Source: an uncultured Lachnospiraceae bacterium (GTDB lineage Bacteria; Bacillota_A; Clostridia; Lachnospirales; Lachnospiraceae). Taken from it: a stretch of 11,012 nt of DNA. Below are positions 7,210 to 11,012 of this stretch, piece after piece. The stretch lies in contig CAMWWF010000068.1 in NCBI GenBank assembly GCA_947177885.1, positions 1 to 11,012 of the forward strand, written 5' to 3'. Positions within the stretch are counted from its first letter, which is position 1. Every line of letters starts with the position of its first letter. Under the pieces are notes generated by a model that saw only the letters and a list, made by a program, of their open reading frames with translations, had not been told where the DNA came from and searched no databases. Position numbers and translations under genes: made by a program.

Positions 7210-10119
7210 TCACCCAAGCATCCCCTCAAACACATCCTCGGGAACCGGCTTGCAGTAACGATAGCCCTGGGCGACATAAGCGCCTATCTCCATCATCAGT
7301 TCCGTGTCATCCTTTGTCTCCACGCCCTCGCAGACTACCTGGGCATTCAGGTCTCTGGCCAGATTGACGATGTTTTTCATGATCTGTACCTGCCTGACAC
7401 GATTTTCATTGTTAAGAAGGAAAGACCGGTCCAGCTTTATGACGGAAGCCGGAATCTGCTCAAACACGCCCAGAGATGAGTAACCGGAGCCGAAATCGTC
7501 TATGGACAGCCGGATTCCCTTTTTCCGCAAAATATCCACGATCTCTTTGACTTTCTGCTGCTGTACCTCCGCCCCCACCAGCGTCTCCGTGATCTCCACT
7601 TCGATCAGGTCCCTGGGAATCTGATATCGGTCCATCACTTCCTCAAATCTCTCCGGGAATCCGTCAGCAGTGAAATGAAGCCGGGAGAAATTACAGGAGA
7701 CAGGCACCACGTTCTGTCCCGCGTCAAGCCGCCTGCGCAGCATCCTGCAGACACTCTCCATCACAAAGAAATCAATGTCCCGGATTCTGCCGGTACGCTC
7801 ATAATAGGGTACGAAAAAGCCCGGCGCGCGAATGGCCCCGTCTGCAGTGGGATCCTTAAATCGCACCAATGCCTCTGCTCCCACGATCCGCTCGTTACGG
7901 ATATCCACCTTTGCCTGATAGTAGGCCACAAAATCTTTGTCGATATCCACGGATTCCAGCAGCTTCTCCCGGGCATGGTTCTCTCTGAGCCGGGCGCGCA
8001 GTTTATCGTCATATATCTGCACCACATTGCTGTAGTCGTTTTTCAGGGAATCCACCAGCTGAATACTTTCGGAAAGGGCACGCCGCAGGTCGTCATCCCC
8101 ATTTTCCAGACATCCCACGCCCATGGCAAGAGACATATGAGTCTCCGCTTCTTCATCGATACACGCGGAGATCCGGTCCGCCATATCCTGCAGCCGTTTC
8201 TTCAGTGTATTCAGATCCTCATATTTCACGAACAATAAAAAATGACTGCCATAACTCCTGGCATAAAGTTCATTCTGACTGTTCACTTCTCTCGAAAGCG
8301 TCTCGATAACCAGCTCCAGTATCCGCTGTCCCGCATTCCAGCCGTATAACGCATTGTAGCTCTTAAACTGCCCGATATCCGTGTATACCACGGCATAATT
8401 GCTGTTTTTGTCCGCGGCAAGCTTCTGTGTGGCGCGATACCGTAAATAATTGAGGTTCCAGATATTGAATTCCGTGTCTTTGTACATCAGCTTCTGCACC
8501 CGCATACTGTTCCGAAGAAGGAAGAACATTACCAGAATGACTGCCGCCGCGCAGACCATGAGGATCAGTATGATGGGAATGCTGTTGTCACCGATAAAGG
8601 TTTCTATGCTGATCTTGGAATAGAAATTGTCCTGAAGCATATAGTCGTTGACCATCTTGTCACTGACTTCGATCAGTTCCTTGTTCAGGATACCGAGCAG
8701 CGGGGAATCTCCATCATCCGCCACCGCCATGTAGATGCTGTGGACATCGCTCAGCACACTGTGGATCTCCATCTTATTAAAGTGCAGCTGTGAGCCCAGC
8801 AGGTATTCCGTCAGGTACCCATCACAGATAGCCGCATCCGCCTGTCCTTCTCTTACTGCCAGCAAACCCTCAAGCTGTGTAGGGAAAGTCAGAAGCCGGG
8901 TATTCTCTCCCGTGAAGTTCTGCACCGCTTCTCCCGCCGCATTGCTTTCTTCCACGGCAAGTGTGCCTATGGCGTCCGATTTATCATTTCTGCGCATGAT
9001 AATGACCTGGGGAACCTGGGCATACACCTTTGTCACTGCCAATCCCTCGGCCCTGATATTTGCGGCGGATTCCCCACAATAGCTCAGAATGTCAATGCTG
9101 CCATCCGTCAGTGCCGCTTTCGCTTCCGCCATATCTTCCAGCTTAACATAGTCGAAGAGAATGCCTGTGCTTACGGATACTTCTTCCAGAACCTGTCTGG
9201 CAAGCCCCGAATAGACTCCGTCGCTCTCATAGGAAAAAGGGTAGTACTCGTCCAGATATCCCACCGTCAGTGTTCCTCTTGCCGCAATATACTGTTTTTC
9301 TTCATTGGTAAGCAGAATGGTCTGGTCGAGCCTGCTGTCATAATACTTCACCATCAGCTCGTTTTCCAGCTCCGGACGGTTCATCTTTATATCTGCGATG
9401 CCCTGGTTCAGCTCCCGCATCAGATCATCGTTTCCCCTGTAAGATATGTAATAGAAGGGCATGGGTGCAAATCGGCCTACCACACGCTGTCCCTCTCTGA
9501 TCTCTGTGAGAGAATGCACAAGGGCATCGATCTCACCTGCATCAAGGGCTGCCTGCAGAGCCGCCGTGTTCTCATATTCCTGCACGACAGGCCTGGGAAT
9601 GCCATGATCGACCATATATTCATAAAATTCGTCTTTCCGTATGTAACTGCCCACCACGCCGAAAGTCATATCACGCATGGCGTTAAAATCTTCATATGCC
9701 AATGAACTGTCACTGTTGACGGCGATGGCTCCAAAGGTATAACCGCTGGCCAGGCTGGCATACTGGTAAATTTCCGCCCGTTCCTGAGAAAACTGCGCGG
9801 AACCCACCAGATCGATCTCTTTATTCAGCAGCATGTCCAGGGCATCGCCCCAGCTTTCGCATTCCACATACTCCACATTCCAATTCAGGTAATCGCACAA
9901 GGCTTCCAGATATTCCACATCCATGCCTGTGAAACTGCCGTCCGCGCGAAGCTCATGATAACCATCCATGGGGAAAAATCCCACCCGCACGATCCGCTTT
10001 TCCGCGCCATGTACCGCTCCGAGGTGATCTCCGGGCACTGCCGCCAGAAGTACCAATGTAAATAAAAGTGCCAGAAAACGCTTTGCCCTGCCTGTCTTTC
10101 TGTTCCGTACATTCCCCAT
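7210..10119 (-). CDS. Membrane sensor with tandem periplasmic-binding domains, degenerate GGDEF and intact EAL (c-di-GMP phosphodiesterase)
   Basis: The 969-aa protein has a signal sequence (hydrophobic 15-28, likely cleaved near residue 39). Two bacterial solute-binding family 3 (PBPb) domains follow (about 43-270 and 285-500), then one transmembrane helix (about 512-536), a GGDEF-like domain (about 550-680) and an EAL domain (about 700-965). The GGDEF signature is replaced by Y623-G-S-H-F627, and the usual N-D and G-H substrate positions are changed, so cyclase activity is unlikely. The EAL domain keeps E749-A-L, the N of C-N-F, E-V-E-I-T-E, D874-D875-F-G-S-G-Y, K-L-D, C-E-G-V-E-T and Q-G-Y...K-P. 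An active phosphodiesterase degrading c-di-GMP to pGpG is therefore expected. The PBPb pair suggests control by an external amino acid or similar solute. I chose the ATG at 10119 because AAAGG lies 8 nt upstream; the TTG six codons earlier has no usable spacing. The divergent neighbour is queT. Confidence 0.92.
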   Translation of the reverse strand: MGNVRNRKTGRAKRFLALLFTLVLLAAVPGDHLGAVHGAEKRIVRVGFFPMDGYHELRADGSFTGMDVEYLEALCDYLNWNVEYVECESWGDALDMLLNKEIDLVGSAQFSQERAEIYQYASLASGYTFGAIAVNSDSSLAYEDFNAMRDMTFGVVGSYIRKDEFYEYMVDHGIPRPVVQEYENTAALQAALDAGEIDALVHSLTEIREGQRVVGRFAPMPFYYISYRGNDDLMRELNQGIADIKMNRPELENELMVKYYDSRLDQTILLTNEEKQYIAARGTLTVGYLDEYYPFSYESDGVYSGLARQVLEEVSVSTGILFDYVKLEDMAEAKAALTDGSIDILSYCGESAANIRAEGLAVTKVYAQVPQVIIMRRNDKSDAIGTLAVEESNAAGEAVQNFTGENTRLLTFPTQLEGLLAVREGQADAAICDGYLTEYLLGSQLHFNKMEIHSVLSDVHSIYMAVADDGDSPLLGILNKELIEVSDKMVNDYMLQDNFYSKISIETFIGDNSIPIILILMVCAAAVILVMFFLLRNSMRVQKLMYKDTEFNIWNLNYLRYRATQKLAADKNSNYAVVYTDIGQFKSYNALYGWNAGQRILELVIETLSREVNSQNELYARSYGSHFLLFVKYEDLNTLKKRLQDMADRISACIDEEAETHMSLAMGVGCLENGDDDLRRALSESIQLVDSLKNDYSNVVQIYDDKLRARLRENHAREKLLESVDIDKDFVAYYQAKVDIRNERIVGAEALVRFKDPTADGAIRAPGFFVPYYERTGRIRDIDFFVMESVCRMLRRRLDAGQNVVPVSCNFSRLHFTADGFPERFEEVMDRYQIPRDLIEVEITETLVGAEVQQQKVKEIVDILRKKGIRLSIDDFGSGYSSLGVFEQIPASVIKLDRSFLLNNENRVRQVQIMKNIVNLARDLNAQVVCEGVETKDDTELMMEIGAYVAQGYRYCKPVPEDVFEGMLG

Positions 10120-10127
10120 ACAATTTA

Positions 10128-10132
10128 CCTTT
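10128..10132 (-). promoter_or_regulatory. Ribosome binding site deciding the EAL-gene start
   Basis: AAAGG on the minus strand lies 8 nt before the ATG at 10119-10117. The alternative TTG at 10137-10135 has an AGGA directly abutting it, too close to serve. This supports a 969-aa protein. Confidence 0.65.
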
Positions 10133-10169
10133 TCCAATCCTGCAATGGTTATCGTTTCAAGCTTACTTT

Positions 10170-10198
10170 ATTTTATATCAGTTTATACATAAAATCAA
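10170..10198 (-). promoter_or_regulatory. Probable promoter of the sensor phosphodiesterase gene
   Basis: On the minus strand TTGATT (10198-10193) is followed after 17 nt by TAAAAT (10175-10170). The expected leader is roughly 45 nt. An overlapping TATAAA two bases upstream gives 15-nt spacing and is less good. The region is AT-rich, so chance matches are easier here than at the other two promoters in the window. Confidence 0.45.
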
Positions 10199-10291
10199 TG
10201 ACGGAATTAGGCAAGGTTTTCGGCAACACTTTATTGACAACTCACCTTTTTATCTATTCCTGTCAGCCTTTTCCATAAATTGAGTCAGGGC

Positions 10292-10319
10292 TTGACTTTT
10301 TCTCATTTTCCTTTATAAT
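10292..10319 (+). promoter_or_regulatory. Sigma-A promoter of queT
   Basis: TTGACT (10292-10297) and a perfect TATAAT (10314-10319) are separated by 16 nt. Initiation is expected near 10326. This leaves a leader of about 90 nt before the queT ATG and places its first hairpin at the very 5' end of the transcript. It is divergent from the promoter of the EAL gene. Confidence 0.75.
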
Positions 10320-10325
10320 AAATTT

Positions 10326-10415
10326 TTGGAAAAGCCTATAAACTCAAGGCTTTTACTAAATAACACCGTGAGTTCGAGACCTTCCTCACGTAAAACAAAA
10401 CTAAAGGAGAAAAAA
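10326..10415 (+). promoter_or_regulatory. Structured queT leader RNA, candidate preQ1 riboswitch
   Basis: The leader forms a 7-bp hairpin, AAAAGCC (10330-10336) with GGCTTTT (10348-10354), with an 11-nt loop. A second 6-bp hairpin pairs CGTGAG (10367-10372) with CTCACG (10385-10390). AACTCA in the first loop (10341-10346) is perfectly complementary to TGAGTT (10369-10374) in the second hairpin's 5' arm, allowing a pseudoknot that competes with hairpin 2. TTCCT in the second loop (10382-10386) could pair, with one G-U, to the Shine-Dalgarno AGGAG. queT genes in Firmicutes are commonly controlled by preQ1 riboswitches. The hairpin, A-rich linker, hairpin, Shine-Dalgarno order resembles class II in layout, but the class II loop-to-Shine-Dalgarno pairing is not evident. 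I could not match class I or III either. Confidence 0.5.
10404..10409 (+). promoter_or_regulatory. Ribosome binding site deciding the queT start
   Basis: AAGGAG stands 6 nt before the ATG at 10416. The same frame is open to a TTG at 10326, but that lies at the predicted transcript start inside the structured leader and has no ribosome binding site. The ATG at 10416 is the real start. Confidence 0.85.
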
Positions 10416-10913
10416 ATGAACAGGAAAGTATTATTTATCGTCCACGCAAGCGTTATCGCTGCGCTCTACGTTGTGCTGACTTTTGTCGCCAACGCCTTTG
10501 GTCTGGCTAACTACGCCGTCCAGGTACGCTTCTCTGAAGCGCTCACCATTTTACCCTTTTTCACCCCTGCGGCTATTCCGGGATTGACTTTAGGCTGTCT
10601 GCTGTCCAATATCCTTACCGGATGCGCTCTGCCTGACATCATATTCGGCACACTGGCCACCCTGATCGGAGCTGTGCTGACCTGGCTGTTGCGCAGGAAC
10701 AAATGGCTGGCACCTGTCCCTCCCATTGTCGCCAATACTGCAATCGTACCCTTTGTCCTCTATTACGCTTACGGCATCAGACCCCTGTGGTTTTCCTTTA
10801 TCACGGTAGGTGCAGGAGAGATCCTCTCCTGCGGTATATTGGGTATTCTTTTGCTGAACGTACTGAACAAATATAAAAAATACATTTTCCCTGCCACAAA
10901 AACTCAAGCATGA
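10416..10913 (+). CDS. queT: QueT family queuosine-precursor transporter (ECF S-component)
   Basis: This 165-aa, very hydrophobic protein matches the QueT family (COG4708, DUF988). QueT proteins are predicted substrate-binding S-components of energy-coupling factor transporters that import a queuosine precursor (preQ1 or a related base) for tRNA modification. Family-like blocks visible are A-x-x-A-A-L-Y-V-V-L-T near the N-terminus, V-R-F-S-E-A-L-T-I-L-P-F-F (about 37-49), G-C-x-x-S-N near residue 60, and G-A-G-E-I-L-S-C-G (about 134-142). About five or six membrane helices are expected. The length agrees with the family. No EcfA or EcfT genes are next to it, as expected for group II S-components that share an energising module encoded elsewhere. 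It has its own promoter and structured leader, so it is probably a single-gene unit controlled by precursor availability. Ligand identity is inferred from the family. Confidence 0.9.
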   Translation: MNRKVLFIVHASVIAALYVVLTFVANAFGLANYAVQVRFSEALTILPFFTPAAIPGLTLGCLLSNILTGCALPDIIFGTLATLIGAVLTWLLRRNKWLAPVPPIVANTAIVPFVLYYAYGIRPLWFSFITVGAGEILSCGILGILLLNVLNKYKKYIFPATKTQA

Positions 10914-10931
10914 TCAAATGGAGCTGTCACA

Positions 10932-10962
10932 CTAAGGAGTATCCCGTACTATCAATCCTTAG
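10932..10962. repeat. Inverted repeat downstream of queT
   Basis: CTAAGGA (10932-10938) and TCCTTAG (10956-10962) form a perfect 7-bp inverted repeat around 17 nt. Inside the loop, AGTA/TACT (10938-10941, 10947-10950) could form a smaller competing stem. CTGTC occurs in the same orientation on both sides (10924-10928 and 10966-10970). No U-tract follows, so it is not a classical terminator of queT. It could be a transcript-end hairpin, a small dispersed repeat or the edge of a mobile element cut by the window end. Confidence 0.4.
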
Positions 10963-11012
10963 GAACTGTCCATTAATAACTTGTGCATTTAACTTGTCTA
11001 AATCCGCACAGT

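Noticed and set aside
10120..10137. TTG start six codons upstream for the EAL gene
   Set aside because: The AGGA abuts the TTG, whereas the ATG at 10119 has well-spaced AAAGG.
10326..10415. N-terminal extension of queT from TTG at 10326
   Set aside because: It coincides with the predicted transcript start and structured leader, has no ribosome binding site, and gives a charged, unconserved extension.

Overview
The window looks like chromosomal DNA from a low-to-mid GC Clostridia, most likely a Lachnospiraceae-type Firmicute. This is inferred from the AGGAG-type ribosome binding sites, the sigma-A-like promoters, a QueT-type transporter, and a SWIM/SNF2 helicase and an AAA/PD-(D/E)XK protein of kinds common in gut clostridia. 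No rRNA, tRNA, CRISPR array or complete mobile element was seen.

Left end (1-1145, + strand): a short ImmA/IrrE-like gene whose HExxH zinc motif has changed to N-G-V-G-R is followed by a 157-aa DUF4231/SLATT-type protein with two membrane helices. SLATT proteins are predicted membrane effectors in bacterial conflict systems, so this pair is the most defence-like part of the window. An 8-bp hairpin ends the + unit and faces the next gene.

Centre (1146-6929, - strand): a 1306-aa SNF2-family helicase carries an N-terminal SWIM zinc finger, a second SWIM-like cysteine/histidine cluster and a three-unit 39-bp in-frame repeat. Upstream of it on the same strand lies an AAA-ATPase-like/PD-(D/E)XK gene that is split by two offsetting reading-frame changes. 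It keeps its promoter, ribosome binding site and nearly all of its domains.

Right part (7210-10119, - strand): a large membrane c-di-GMP protein has a signal peptide, two periplasmic solute-binding domains, one transmembrane helix, a degenerate GGDEF domain (Y-G-S-H-F) and an apparently intact EAL phosphodiesterase domain. It probably lowers c-di-GMP in response to an external small solute. A 49-codon ORF just after it is of doubtful reality.

Right end (10120-11012): a divergent regulatory region drives the EAL gene leftward and queT rightward. The 90-nt queT leader starts at a strong promoter and can form two hairpins with a possible loop-stem pseudoknot. It is a good candidate for a preQ1 riboswitch, though its class could not be assigned. 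An inverted repeat with flanking short direct repeats follows queT.

The genes look like separate transcription units and not one pathway. The items most worth checking are the inactivated ImmA-like/SLATT pair, the queT leader RNA, the sensor phosphodiesterase and the frame-disrupted AAA/nuclease gene.
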